64,000 bases of DNA, taken from a bacterium. Its GTDB lineage: Bacteria > UBP7 > UBA6624. Below, piece after piece: positions 33,827 through 45,644 of this stretch. The notes under the pieces are model-generated. The model saw nothing but the letters and a program-made list of their open reading frames with translations, did not search any database and was not told the DNA's origin. Each line of letters opens with the position of its first letter. Position 1 is the first letter of the stretch. The position numbers and the translations under genes are program-made. The stretch spans positions 20,425 through 84,424 of the forward strand of contig PBAU01000005.1 of the NCBI GenBank assembly GCA_002716355.1. Reading direction: 5' to 3'.

Positions 33827-34980
33827 AAATTTAAAACCTCCAAACCAGGTAATTTTTTACCTGAAAGATAATATAAAGTGGCTCCTCCAGCTAGAGATTC
33901 AAAATAAAAACTGCCTTCCATTCTTGCCATCTTGACAGATGCTAAAGTCTCACCACCGCCTATGTAAACCTTTGCTGAATGGTTTCCCAATATCATAGCT
34001 AAAGTTTCAGTGCCTTTGCTAGCGCCTTCCATTTCAAAAGCACCAAAAGCACCATTCCAAAAGAATGTATTAACAGAATCTAAATCTTTAAATGAGTCTG
34101 ATATTGAAGAAGGGCTCGCATCCAAAATATTATCTTCAGGAAGAACTTTTTTAAAATCCTTTTCTTTAAAAATATTTTGATTTTTGACAACAACTTTTTG
34201 CGGCAAGATTAACCTTGGAGAATTCTCACTTTGACACCATTCAAAAAAACTTTTTGCCCAGTCTAAATTATCAGGGTCATGCAAGCTAGAACCTATCTCA
34301 TAACCTAAAGCCTTATAAAAAGTGTTTGCAATACCTCCACCCAACACAAAACCTTGAACTTTATCCTTTAAGGAGGATATTAATGGTATTTTTGTTTTTA
34401 ATTTTGCACCTCCCATAACAACCCAAAAAGGATTTTTAGGGTTATGTGTCAAAGCATGAAGGTTTTGTGTTTCATGCAATATTGACGGTCCTGCAAAAGA
34501 AGGCAAATGTTGTGCAATACCAAAAACTGATCCATGTGCTCTATGGCAAACTGAAAAAGCATCATTCACAAAACAGTCTCCAATACTGGAAATTTTTTTA
34601 ATAAAATCTTCACTACAGTTCTGTTCTCCTGCATCAAACCTAACATTCTCTAAAAAAACAACAGAATGTTTCAATTGTTTTTTTATTGATTTTCTATCAA
34701 TATTTCCAAGATACAAAAAACAAGGAAGATTAGAATTTTGTGAAAAACTTTCAACAACTGGCTTAAGGCTTAAGCTTGAAACTTTTTTACCATTTGGTTT
34801 ACCTAAATGGCTAATAACAATAATTTTTGCACCAGCTTCATATAGATTTCTAACAGTTTCTACAGAGTTTAAAATCCTTGAATCATCAAGGATTTTAGAA
34901 CCAGATATAGGAACATTTAAGTCAAGTCTTAAGAGTACATTTTTGGACTTAAAATGTTTATACCATTTTTGATCAATCAC
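33823..34980 (-). CDS. pgk: Phosphoglycerate kinase
   Basis: 385 aa. LLRLDLNVPIS, VISHLGKPNGKK, FLENVRFDAGEQN, NDAFSVCHRAHGS, VVMGGAKLKTKIPLI and the C-terminal IGGGETLASV mark a complete PGK, making ATP from 1,3-bisphosphoglycerate. It is a little shorter than the 390-400 aa norm. The GTG start overlaps the gap stop (GTGA). Confidence 0.96.
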   Translation of the reverse strand: MIDQKWYKHFKSKNVLLRLDLNVPISGSKILDDSRILNSVETVRNLYEAGAKIIVISHLGKPNGKKVSSLSLKPVVESFSQNSNLPCFLYLGNIDRKSIKKQLKHSVVFLENVRFDAGEQNCSEDFIKKISSIGDCFVNDAFSVCHRAHGSVFGIAQHLPSFAGPSILHETQNLHALTHNPKNPFWVVMGGAKLKTKIPLISSLKDKVQGFVLGGGIANTFYKALGYEIGSSLHDPDNLDWAKSFFEWCQSENSPRLILPQKVVVKNQNIFKEKDFKKVLPEDNILDASPSSISDSFKDLDSVNTFFWNGAFGAFEMEGASKGTETLAMILGNHSAKVYIGGGETLASVKMARMEGSFYFESLAGGATLYYLSGKKLPGLEVLNL

Positions 34981-35984
34981 TCATTTGCCGCCATATATTC
35001 TGCTAAATCAACAACCCTTGTTGCGTAACCAGTTTCATTGTCATACCATGAAAGAACCTTGATCAAAGAACCCATAACATAAGTTGAAGCAGCATCAAGT
35101 ATTGAAGATCTTTTATCACCTTCAAAATCCTTTGAAACTAATGGGATATCTTCATATCCTAAAATTCCGTTAAGCTCACCCTTGCTAGCTTTTTTAAATT
35201 TCTCATTTACAGACTCAACATTATCGGCAGGGTTTTTAACCTTGACAGTCAAGTCAACAAGCGAAACTGTTGGTGTGGGAACCCTGATAGCCATACCGTT
35301 CAGCTTGCCTTTTATTTCTGGTAAAACAACACCTATCGCTTTAGCTGCGCCAGTGCTTGTTGGAACAGTGTTCAAGGCAGCAGATCTAGCTCTTCTTAAA
35401 TCTTTGTTTGGGCCATCAATAAGATTTTGTCCAGCGGTATAGGCATGAATAGTTGTCATTAAACCTTCATCAATACCATAATTATCATTCAAAACTTTAG
35501 CAATAGGTGCTAAACAATTTGTAGTACACGAAGCATTGCTGACAATCACATCTTTTGAAGCGTTGAAATCTTTATGGTTTACACCCATCACAAAAGTACC
35601 ATCTATATCACCTTTTCCAGGTGCTGAAATAATTACCCTTCTTGCTCCTGCACGAATATGAGATAAACCAAGTTCTTTTGTTCTAAATATACCTGTTGAT
35701 TCAACAACATAATCAACCCCAATGTCACCCCAAGGTAAATCTTCAGGATTACGTGAATTAAAGATAGGGATTTCCTGATCGTCAACATAAAGACTAGAGC
35801 CTTTTGCCCTTACGTTACAAGGCAACTTTCCATAAACTGAATCATACTTTAAAAGATGCGCTAAAGATTCAACAGGCATTAAATCATTAATGCCCACTAC
35901 CTCAACATTCTTTCGTCCGAATGCGGACCTAAAAACAAGTCGCCCTATCCTACCGAACCCATTAATTGCAAGTTTAATTTTCAT
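34977..35984 (-). CDS. gap: Glyceraldehyde-3-phosphate dehydrogenase
   Basis: 335 aa from the ATG at 35984, chosen because GGAGG lies about 8 nt before it within the end of yvcK and the ATG overlaps the yvcK stop (ATGA). Features: KLAINGFGRIGRLVFR at the N-terminus, SNASCTTNCLAPIAKVL with the catalytic Cys, TIHAYTAGQNLIDGP, RRARSAALNTVPTSTGAAKA and SWYDNETGYATR. It is the type I enzyme of glycolysis/gluconeogenesis. The -LMPVESLAHLLKYDS- segment is a typical NAD-site loop. Confidence 0.97.
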   Translation of the reverse strand: MKIKLAINGFGRIGRLVFRSAFGRKNVEVVGINDLMPVESLAHLLKYDSVYGKLPCNVRAKGSSLYVDDQEIPIFNSRNPEDLPWGDIGVDYVVESTGIFRTKELGLSHIRAGARRVIISAPGKGDIDGTFVMGVNHKDFNASKDVIVSNASCTTNCLAPIAKVLNDNYGIDEGLMTTIHAYTAGQNLIDGPNKDLRRARSAALNTVPTSTGAAKAIGVVLPEIKGKLNGMAIRVPTPTVSLVDLTVKVKNPADNVESVNEKFKKASKGELNGILGYEDIPLVSKDFEGDKRSSILDAASTYVMGSLIKVLSWYDNETGYATRVVDLAEYMAANE

Positions 35985-37255
35985 TTTTTCTTCCTCCATT
36001 TTTTAGCAATCTCATATATACATTTTCCCAATTTATCAGAATCATGATGAGCAAATTTTTTCTCATTTGTAAATTTTTTTACTATTGGTTTAACACCAGA
36101 AGCAAGCAAATTTATTAAATCGTATTTTAAAGGCGCAACGCCTCTTTCAGCATATCTTTTCTTTTGCTTTTCAGACACCTCTTTATTTAAAATTATGTAA
36201 TCCAATTTACCAACTTTAGAAATTATCTCAAACATATGATCTTCAACAGACATATCATTTGTTTCTCCGTTTTGAGTCATCATATTTGAAATATAAATTT
36301 TGCATGCTTTGGATTTTTTAATCTCCTTTGAAAGATCCTCAATCAATAAATTTGCAATTACCGAAGTGAATAAACTTCCAGGACCAAAAATTATCAAATC
36401 AGATTCCCTGATAGCTTTTACTGCTTCCGGTGTGGGCTTTACATTTTTTTCTTTCAACCTCAAATTAAAAATTCTTCCTTCTGATTCAGGAAGATTGGCT
36501 TCTCCCTCAATAACCTTTCCGTTTTCTTTTTCTCCAATTAAAGTCAAAGGAATGTTAGCAGCAGGTATAACAGAACCCATCAGATTGAATGCTTTACCGA
36601 TATCACCTATACCTTTTGCTAAATCTTTTTCTTGTTCGGAAAGAGCAAAAAGGATTAAATTCCCCAATGAATGACCTTTAATTTTTCCTTTCTTAAACCT
36701 GTATTGAAAAAACCTCTCCATGAAAGATTCATTTTCAGCCAGTGCAACTAAACAATTTCTAATATCTCCTTGTGGTATGGATCCAAATTCGTCTCTAAGC
36801 ATACCGCTTGAGCCACCAGAGTCAGCTACAGTCACAATTGCGTTGATATTTGTTGTCCATTTTTTTAAACCTCTAAGAAGGGTTGAAAGCCCATGTCCTC
36901 CACCTATAACAGTGACCGACATCCTGTGGGAAAGAACCTGATCCACAAAAACTTTACCCGCTAACTGTCCCTTTTTTAAGTCTCTACTTACTGACTTGAT
37001 TAATATTTGATTAATTCTATAAATACCTAAAATAAAAATAAAAAAACCACTGATTAGGAAAAAATTAGTAAAGAAAGCTTCCTCAGTCAAAAAACTTATT
37101 ATGCTAAACGCAATACTTTCATCTATGCTTGAGACTAAAAAACCATGAAAACCAAGGCTGAATACAACAAGTCCAAATAATGCCAACCATGTCCACCTCT
37201 TGATATTCATACCTGGAAAAAACCAAGCCAAATACTTTTTCAAAAAATCCCTCAA
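35981..37255 (-). CDS. yvcK: YvcK/CofD-family protein (gluconeogenesis factor) with N-terminal membrane segments
   Basis: 424 aa. The YvcK core begins near residue 112: VTVIGGGHGLSTLLRGLKKW, VTVADSGGSSGMLRDEFGS, QGDIRNCLVALAE, GNLILFAL and IFGPGSLFTSVIANLL. YvcK binds UDP-sugars and is needed for cell-wall homeostasis and growth on gluconeogenic carbon in other bacteria. Here residues about 15-75 add two hydrophobic helices before the core, so the protein is probably membrane-tethered. TTG start overlaps the murA stop; its own end carries the ribosome site of gap. Confidence 0.9.
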   Translation of the reverse strand: MRDFLKKYLAWFFPGMNIKRWTWLALFGLVVFSLGFHGFLVSSIDESIAFSIISFLTEEAFFTNFFLISGFFIFILGIYRINQILIKSVSRDLKKGQLAGKVFVDQVLSHRMSVTVIGGGHGLSTLLRGLKKWTTNINAIVTVADSGGSSGMLRDEFGSIPQGDIRNCLVALAENESFMERFFQYRFKKGKIKGHSLGNLILFALSEQEKDLAKGIGDIGKAFNLMGSVIPAANIPLTLIGEKENGKVIEGEANLPESEGRIFNLRLKEKNVKPTPEAVKAIRESDLIIFGPGSLFTSVIANLLIEDLSKEIKKSKACKIYISNMMTQNGETNDMSVEDHMFEIISKVGKLDYIILNKEVSEKQKKRYAERGVAPLKYDLINLLASGVKPIVKKFTNEKKFAHHDSDKLGKCIYEIAKKWRKKK

Positions 37256-38496
37256 GATATCTTTACCCCATTTCTTTTAAGCTGTTCAATAAAATTATAA
37301 TAACCTCTCTTTAAATGCCCTTTGTCAAATATAGTGCATTTTTTCCCTTCTGATAATGCAGCGACAATCAAAGCTGCCGCACATCGCAAATCTGTCGAAT
37401 TCAATTCAGCGCTATTTAAATTTTCCACACCTTCGATAATGCACTCTTGATTTTTTATTATCACATTAGCTCCCATTTTTCGCAATTGCTTCAAATGCAA
37501 AAACCTTTTTTCAAAAACCGTTTCAACAATCCTGCTTACACCTGTAGCTTTGCATAAAACTGCGCTAACCAAAGGTTGCAAATCAGTAGGAAAAGCTGGA
37601 TGTGGTCCAGTTTGAAAATTAATTGCCTTTATTGACTTTGGTGATTTTATAAATATATCATTTTTATCTCTTGTTACCTTTGCTCCCATTGATTGAATAA
37701 GAGCTGTAAAGGACTCCAGATCGTCAAAAGGATAATTACGTATTTTTCCAGAACCTCTACTTGACAAAAGACAACATGCAAAAGTTCCAGCAACAATCCT
37801 GTCTGAAGGTATTTTTATCCTTGCGCCAGAAAGAGAATCATGTTCAACATACAAAGAAGAGCTTCCTATACCTTTAATCTTTGCTCCATATTTTTTTAAA
37901 GCCTTGCATAAAGAAATGATTTCAGGTTCTCTTGCAGCATTATGAATAGTTACATTATTATGAAAAAACATAGAAGCCATAAGTATGTTTTCTGTTGCTC
38001 CAACACTAACCCCTACCATATTTACTATTTTTTCATGCTGTTTATCTTTCCTTTTATCGTAAAAAACCTCGATTAAACCATCCTTATGATACTTGCACTG
38101 AAAGCCTAAAGATTCAAAACCAGCTAAATGAAAATCTATAGGTCTTTTTCCTATCTTGCATCCTCCAGGAAGATACACTTTCGCTTTACCAAACCTAGCT
38201 AAAAGTGCTCCTAAAAATAAAACACTTGCACGCATTTTTTTACTTGAATTAAAATCTATTGAATAGCTATTGATAGATCTTGTGTCAACATTGATGCCAC
38301 CATTCTCCCATGAACATTTAGCACCTAACTTTTCCAAAATGCCTACAGCAACATCAACATCGGATATCTTTACAACAGGATAAAGCCTGCATTTATCATT
38401 TGCAATTATTGTGGAAGCGAGAATAGGCAATACCGCATTCTTTGAAGGCTGCACATCAAAATCACCCTTTAAAGGTTTTCCGCCTTTGACTTCAAT
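37252..38496 (-). CDS. murA: UDP-N-acetylglucosamine 1-carboxyvinyltransferase MurA (non-canonical start)
   Basis: First committed step of peptidoglycan synthesis. Motifs: KNAVLPI, the PGGCKIGKRPIDFH loop with the catalytic Cys, VGVSVGATENILMAS, NAAREPEI, ALIQSMGAKV and HPAFPTDLQPLVSA. The first standard start codon is GTG at 38454, but homology to E. coli MurA runs without a gap 13-16 residues further upstream (KIEVKGGKPLKGDFDVQPSK against [20 protein letters not shown]). In that frame only ATT (38496), TTA or ACG codons are available, so initiation is probably at ATT just after the atpC stop or at another rare codon. From ATT the protein is 414 aa. Confidence 0.93.
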   Translation of the reverse strand: MEVKGGKPLKGDFDVQPSKNAVLPILASTIIANDKCRLYPVVKISDVDVAVGILEKLGAKCSWENGGINVDTRSINSYSIDFNSSKKMRASVLFLGALLARFGKAKVYLPGGCKIGKRPIDFHLAGFESLGFQCKYHKDGLIEVFYDKRKDKQHEKIVNMVGVSVGATENILMASMFFHNNVTIHNAAREPEIISLCKALKKYGAKIKGIGSSSLYVEHDSLSGARIKIPSDRIVAGTFACCLLSSRGSGKIRNYPFDDLESFTALIQSMGAKVTRDKNDIFIKSPKSIKAINFQTGPHPAFPTDLQPLVSAVLCKATGVSRIVETVFEKRFLHLKQLRKMGANVIIKNQECIIEGVENLNSAELNSTDLRCAAALIVAALSEGKKCTIFDKGHLKRGYYNFIEQLKRNGVKIS

Positions 38497-38497
38497 C

Positions 38498-41196
<2,699 letters not shown>

Positions 41197-41197
<1 letters not shown>

Positions 41198-42717
41198 TAC
41201 TCTCCTTTCTTAAACACCTTAGCGAATTTTTCACAAACAGATTTCAATCTTTTATCAATTTCATCAGTTAATTTTGCTTCTTTGTTAACTTCATTCATCA
41301 AATCAGGATCTTCATGATTAACAAAAGTTAATATTTCAGATTCGTATTGAGAAATGTCATCAACTTCAACTGCATCAAGATAGCCTTTTGTTCCTGCATA
41401 CAGCACCAAAGCCATTTCACCAATAGACATTGGGTTGTATTGGGGTTGTTTTAAAATCTCAACCATTCTTTGACCCCTGTCTAATCTTGCTTGTGTTCTT
41501 TCATCAAGATCACTACCGAATTTAGCAAATGCTTCAATTTCTCTATATTGTGCTAACTCTAATCTCAAACTACCACCTAGCTTTTTAATTATGTTTGTTT
41601 GTGCAGCACCACCAACACGACTTACAGAAAGACCAACATTGATAGAAGGTCTTACCCCTGCATTAAACAAATCAGGATAGAGGAAAATTTGACCATCTGT
41701 AATCGATATAACATTGGTCGGTATGTATGCCGTCTCGTTACCCTCAAGTGTTTCTATAACAGGAAGACATGTCATAGATCCACCTCCTAATTTATCACTT
41801 AATTTAGAAGCTCTTTCAAGAAGCCTACTATGTAAATAAAAAACATCACCAGGGTAAGCTTCTCGACCTGGAGGCCTTCTTAAAAGAAGTGAAATTTCTC
41901 TATAAGCATTCGCTTGTTTTGACAAATCATCAATCAACAATAAAGAATGCTTACCGTCAAACATGAAATGTTCCCCCATTGCAGCAGCTGCATATGGAGC
42001 CAAAAACTGTAAAGCTGCCGGTGAACTTGCTGGAGAGCTGACAACTGTTGTGTAATCCATAGCACCAGCTTGCTCCAAAGCTTCAACAACCTCCTTAACG
42101 GCAGATGCTTTTTGTCCAACCGCAACATAAACACAATAAACATCAGTATTTTTCTGATTAATTATCGCATCAACAAGAATTGCAGTTTTTCCTATCTGCC
42201 TATCACCAATAACCAACTCTCTTTGACCCCTTCCTATCGGCACCATCGCATCAACTGCCTTTAATCCTGTTTGCAAGGGTTCATGTACTGCTTTTCTTTC
42301 CAAAACCCTAGGGGCAATAATTTCCATAGGACGATTGGAGGCACCTATAATTTCGCCTTTTCCATCAATAGGTCTTCCCAAGGCATCCACTACTCTTCCC
42401 AATAAAGCTTCACCAGTTGGTATATCAAGCTGTCTTTGAGATCTTTTAACCGTATTGCCTTCTTTGATGCCTTTGTAATCATCAAGAATGATGACTCCAA
42501 CAGAACCTTCATTCAAGCTTAAAGCAAGACCTCTTTCTCCTCCTGGTTCAAATTCAACCATCTCTCCTGCTTGAACCTTGTCTAAACCATACACCTCAGC
42601 AATACCATCTCTTACCTGTATAACAGTTCCAACGCTTTCAAGCTTTAATGCATCTTTATGATTGTCTAAAGATTTTTTTAAAGCAGATGCAATTTCATCA
42701 GTTCTTAATTTACTCAT
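41197..42717 (-). CDS. atpA: F1Fo ATP synthase alpha subunit
   Basis: 506 aa. P-loop [78 protein letters not shown] and [20 protein letters not shown] identify alpha, with the conserved Arg finger in the SxSRVGGxAQ region. An AGGAGG site lies five nt before the ATG. Nothing unusual in length or motifs. Confidence 0.97.
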
Positions 42718-42725
42718 ATTTCCTC

Positions 42726-43277
42726 CTAATTACTTGCGAGTGATTGTTTAATTTTCTTCAATGCACTTTGAACACTCGCGTCAACCATGTATCTTCCCAT
42801 CCTCAACTTGAATCCCCCAATCAAACCCTTAACAGTTTTTTGTTTCAAAATAACTTTGCAGCCAAGTTTTTTTCCAAGATCTTTTTCAAAATTTGCTAAT
42901 AATTTATTTGAAATTTCTTGACCTAACTCCAAAACACCTCTTTTAATGCCTTGATGGTCATCAACCAATTCCTCATAATATTCAGCTATCTGACTGAAAT
43001 AATCAATTTTTCCATTTTTAACAATTATGTTTAAAAACAAATAAAAATCTTTGTCGGTCTTAAGATCCTTACAAATCGAATCTAAAATACCTTGCTTCTC
43101 CTTAGAAGAAACTGAAGGATGTTGAAAAACCTTCATCAGATCAGGTTCGTCTATTAACAAAGCTGAAAATGAATTAAACCACTCTTTTGATTCAGTTAAC
43201 CCTTTTTCAGAATCAGACCAAATTCTCCAAGCGCCTTTAGCATAAGCGGATCCGATAGACAGACCTTCAAGTCTCAA
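42726..43277 (-). CDS. atpH: F1Fo ATP synthase delta subunit
   Basis: 183 aa peripheral-stalk subunit (OSCP). Starts with [20 protein letters not shown] and ends with [36 protein letters not shown], the conserved C-terminal delta signature (GGxxxxxGxxxxDxSxxxxLxxl). It links F1 to the b-subunit stalk and overlaps the end of atpF by 11 nt. Confidence 0.92.
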   Translation of the reverse strand: MRLEGLSIGSAYAKGAWRIWSDSEKGLTESKEWFNSFSALLIDEPDLMKVFQHPSVSSKEKQGILDSICKDLKTDKDFYLFLNIIVKNGKIDYFSQIAEYYEELVDDHQGIKRGVLELGQEISNKLLANFEKDLGKKLGCKVILKQKTVKGLIGGFKLRMGRYMVDASVQSALKKIKQSLASN

Positions 43278-43764
43278 GAGAGCTACTAACCTCCTCCATT
43301 AACTTTTCAATCAACTTCTCATCTTCTTTATCCAACTTTGAAGTTAAAAACCTTTCACTTACACCAACAATTAAATCAGCAGCGTCTTTCTTGATTTCCC
43401 TTCTAACTCTCTCTCTCATGTCATCAATTTCTTTCTGCATTTTCTTTTTCGTTTCCTCAGATGCAAGTTCAGCTTTTTCTGTCATTTCCGCAACAATAGC
43501 CTCACCTTTACTGATCGCTTCAGAAATCTTTTGACTAACCTCTATCTCAAGATTAGACATTTTTTTGTCATAATCTTCTTTCAAAGATTCCATGTCTGCA
43601 CGATTTTTCTCGGCTAAATCTACATCATGCTTGATCTTTGTTTTTCTTTCTTCAAGAATTTTAGAGATGGGCGAAGCTAAAAATTTAACAAACGCCCACC
43701 AAACTAGACCAAAAGCAGCAGCTTCTACAAGAAGCTGCCCTAATTTGGGCGTGATTAATTCCAT
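43267..43764 (-). CDS. atpF: F1Fo ATP synthase b subunit
   Basis: 165 aa. A single N-terminal transmembrane helix (LLVEAAAFGLVWWAFVKFLA), then a long charged coiled coil (ILEERKTKIKHDVDLAEKNR) and a C-terminal ADLIVGVSERFLTSKLD segment. Only one b gene is seen, so the stalk is a homodimer, unlike the b/b-prime pairs of cyanobacteria and many alphaproteobacteria. Confidence 0.93.
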   Translation of the reverse strand: MELITPKLGQLLVEAAAFGLVWWAFVKFLASPISKILEERKTKIKHDVDLAEKNRADMESLKEDYDKKMSNLEIEVSQKISEAISKGEAIVAEMTEKAELASEETKKKMQKEIDDMRERVRREIKKDAADLIVGVSERFLTSKLDKEDEKLIEKLMEEVSSSLET

Positions 43765-43768
43765 TGTC

Positions 43769-44011
43769 TTAAGACAATTTACCCATTAGCATTATGGCCA
43801 AAAGAAGACCAAAAATACCTAGAGCCTCAGGGAAAGCCAAAGCAATAATTAACTTTCCTCCAATTGAATCAGAAACCTCAGGCTGTCTAGCCATTCCGTC
43901 CCAAGCAGCTGAAATAGCCTTACCTTGACTTATCGCAGCAGCAGCTGCTGGTATAGCAAAAGCAAAAGCAATAGCCATAAAATCAATATTTACACTGTCA
44001 CCAAAAATCAT
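43769..44011 (-). CDS. atpE: F1Fo ATP synthase c subunit with alanine motif
   Basis: 80 aa hairpin of two helices with the polar loop ARQPEVSDS and the ion-carrying Glu62 in helix 2 (LAFPEALGIFGLL). Aligning to the Ilyobacter tartaricus c subunit by Gln32, ARQPE and the Glu, the four glycines of the GxGxGxG packing motif are Ala22, Ala24, Ala26 and Ser28 here, with Gln29 kept. Residue after the Glu is Ala, not the Ser/Thr typical of Na+-binding rings, so protons are the likely ion. A full AGGAGG site precedes the start. The motif may change ring size. Confidence 0.95.
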   Translation of the reverse strand: MIFGDSVNIDFMAIAFAFAIPAAAAAISQGKAISAAWDGMARQPEVSDSIGGKLIIALAFPEALGIFGLLLAIMLMGKLS

Positions 44012-44017
44012 AATTAA

Positions 44018-44023
44018 CCTCCT
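44018..44023 (-). promoter_or_regulatory. Strong Shine-Dalgarno of atpE
   Basis: AGGAGG on the minus strand, six nt before the atpE ATG, in the 15-nt gap after atpB. It is one of the best ribosome sites of the window, as expected for a subunit needed in many copies per complex. Confidence 0.8.
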
Positions 44024-44026
44024 AAA

Positions 44027-45022
44027 TTAATGTTTATGATCATGTTCTTCATCATGATGATGAGAACAAAAGCCTGATATATAAACCGATATCAGGGCTG
44101 TAAAAACTATTGCCTGTATAACAGAAGCAAGAATATGCAACAAGAGAACAGGCAATTGTAAAGGTAGTGGGATCCAAATCTTTACAGCTATATCTGCAAG
44201 TAAAACAACAAAAACGGCAAGAACAACATCTCCACCATATATGTTTCCAAACAATCTCAGTGCAAGGGATATCATTCTTGCAAACTGAGCCACTATTTCC
44301 AATGGGAGCAACAAAATAGCACCTATAACCTTAGCTAAACTATCTCCAGGCTCAGGCTCTCCCATCCAATGATCAATAATATGTTTTAAACCAGATTCTT
44401 TAAGTCCAATTACCAAACTTGCAATTATGCCAACAACACCAAAAGCCAATGTTGTATTTATATTTGCTGTTGGGGAATGAAATCCTGGGATAATACCCCA
44501 TAAATTCAAAGAAAGTATAAAAGTGAAATATGCTCCAAGCAAGCCAAAATATTTTGTAGCAACATATTCACCACCAAAACTTGCAAAGAAATTCCTCAGA
44601 CCATCAACCCAGATTTCAGCAAAAGCCTGTGCCTTCCCTGGTAAAAACTCAATCTTTCTAGTTCCCTTTTTGAACAAAGCAATCAAAATACCACTGACAA
44701 TAAACGTATTAAAAGCCATGGTCATACTTATCTCACCCATTGGATCTGAACCAGGGCCAGAACATTTCCAAAAAGCTGGCATCCATGGCTGCTCTTCCAC
44801 ATAAGTGTGAACAGTTCCCCCTTTTGGGCCAATACCTTTCCAGTTAAAAATATTTAGCAATTCATATTCTGGATGAGCGCATGCGCTATGATGATGGTCG
44901 CCGTGGTGGTCGTCGCCGTGGTGGTCGTCACCGTGGTGGTCGTCGCCGTGGTGGTCGTCGCCGTGGTGGTCGTCGCCGTGGTGGTGATCTTGATCTTCGG
45001 GTTTAAATTCAAAAATAGTCAT
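44027..45022 (-). CDS. atpB: F1Fo ATP synthase a subunit with His-rich termini
   Basis: 331 aa, long for subunit a. The membrane core has LGAYFTFILSLNLWGIIPGF, FARMISLALRLFGNIYGGD with the essential Arg256, and LPVLLLHILASVIQAIVFTAL. Before it lies an unusual N-terminal tail, residues 13-45, made of five HHGDD repeats and carrying 16 His in that span; the C-terminus HHHDEEHDHKH is also His-rich. The tails could bind divalent metals or buffer protons near the half-channels; this is inference. First structural gene of the operon proper after the AtpZ-like and 105-aa genes. Confidence 0.95.
   Translation of the reverse strand: MTIFEFKPEDQDHHHGDDHHGDDHHGDDHHGDDHHGDDHHGDHHHSACAHPEYELLNIFNWKGIGPKGGTVHTYVEEQPWMPAFWKCSGPGSDPMGEISMTMAFNTFIVSGILIALFKKGTRKIEFLPGKAQAFAEIWVDGLRNFFASFGGEYVATKYFGLLGAYFTFILSLNLWGIIPGFHSPTANINTTLAFGVVGIIASLVIGLKESGLKHIIDHWMGEPEPGDSLAKVIGAILLLPLEIVAQFARMISLALRLFGNIYGGDVVLAVFVVLLADIAVKIWIPLPLQLPVLLLHILASVIQAIVFTALISVYISGFCSHHHDEEHDHKH
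44899..44988 (-). repeat. 15-bp tandem repeat (six units) in the 5' end of atpB
   Basis: Six head-to-tail 15-bp units, each differing at most at a few bases, encode (HHGDD)n. On the plus strand the unit is CGCCGTGGTGGTCGT. It is much richer in G+C than its surroundings and is likely to change in copy number by slippage. Each change keeps the reading frame because the unit is five codons. Confidence 0.95.
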
Positions 45023-45095
45023 AAAAACAATCGGATTAAAAACTTATATATCTAAGTTGAAAATCATAAATCGATATATTAAAAAATTAACTAAA

Positions 45096-45413
45096 TTAAT
45101 TCGTTTTTTTAGACTTTTTTACCATTTTCACCAATCCAAAAATAGAACCAATGATAAAAAAAAGAAAAGAGTCCTTTTGAATAATTAAATTTTTATAAAA
45201 AATCATCAAAAAAGATGCAAGAAGAAAATGCAAAAATAATATTGTTCTTAAAAGCTTTTGATTGATATTTTTGATATTATTTTTAACAAAAAAACTTATA
45301 GGCACCCATGAATAAAAAATCAAAAAACCCAATAAGCCAGAAAATATTTTTGGCCTGTAGAAGTCGAATAATGAATCTTCATTGAGGATTCCAAACAAAA
45401 AAAGACTTTCCAT
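45096..45413 (-). CDS. Small hydrophobic protein in the AtpI position
   Basis: 105 aa, with three or four hydrophobic segments (GLLGFLIFYSWVPISFFV, TILFLHFLLASFLMIFY, SFLFFIIGSIFGLVKMV) and a Lys-rich tail. I see no family signature. Its place between the AtpZ-like gene and atpB, in the same direction, is where AtpI is found in many atp operons, so an accessory role in c-ring assembly is possible. It is read across an AT-rich 73-bp gap from atpB. Confidence 0.45.
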   Translation of the reverse strand: MESLFLFGILNEDSLFDFYRPKIFSGLLGFLIFYSWVPISFFVKNNIKNINQKLLRTILFLHFLLASFLMIFYKNLIIQKDSFLFFIIGSIFGLVKMVKKSKKTN

Positions 45414-45416
45414 GAA

Positions 45417-45644
45417 TCAAGAATTCAATCTTTTATGTACTTTTAAAACTAACCTGCATGCTGCTCCTAATCCAATCAAAAAACCAATCAAAGTTCCCAA
45501 AGGCTCAGAATCATTATTCTTATCGTACATTTGACCAAAATACAATCCAATTCCAACAGCAACTGCGATTGACCAACCAAGGCTTGAATCTTCAATTACT
45601 TGTGAATACTTACCAGATTTTCTAATTACTGATCTCTCCACCAA
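45417..45644 (-). CDS. AtpZ/AtpI-like accessory protein
   Basis: 75 aa with two transmembrane helices. SSLGWSIAVAVGIGLYFGQM followed by GTLIGFLIGLGAACRLVLKV is the pattern of the AtpZ/putative F0F1-ATPase subunit family (small Gly-rich hairpin). Proteins of this group aid ATP synthase assembly or ion supply to the a/c interface. It begins inside the end of the sugar reductase gene and is followed after three bases by the 105-aa gene. Confidence 0.75.
   Translation of the reverse strand: MVERSVIRKSGKYSQVIEDSSLGWSIAVAVGIGLYFGQMYDKNNDSEPLGTLIGFLIGLGAACRLVLKVHKRLNS

Noticed and set aside
38454-38496. Intergenic spacer between murA and atpC
   Set aside because: It encodes conserved MurA residues in frame, so it is coding rather than spacer.
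44899-44988. Possible CRISPR array
   Set aside because: Units are 15 bp, directly adjacent and without spacers; it is a coding minisatellite.
44873-45055. Plus-strand open frame with repeated Val/Ala opposite the atpB repeat
   Set aside because: It is the mirror of the HHGDD-coding repeat; long valine runs come from the repeat and the atpB frame is clearly real.
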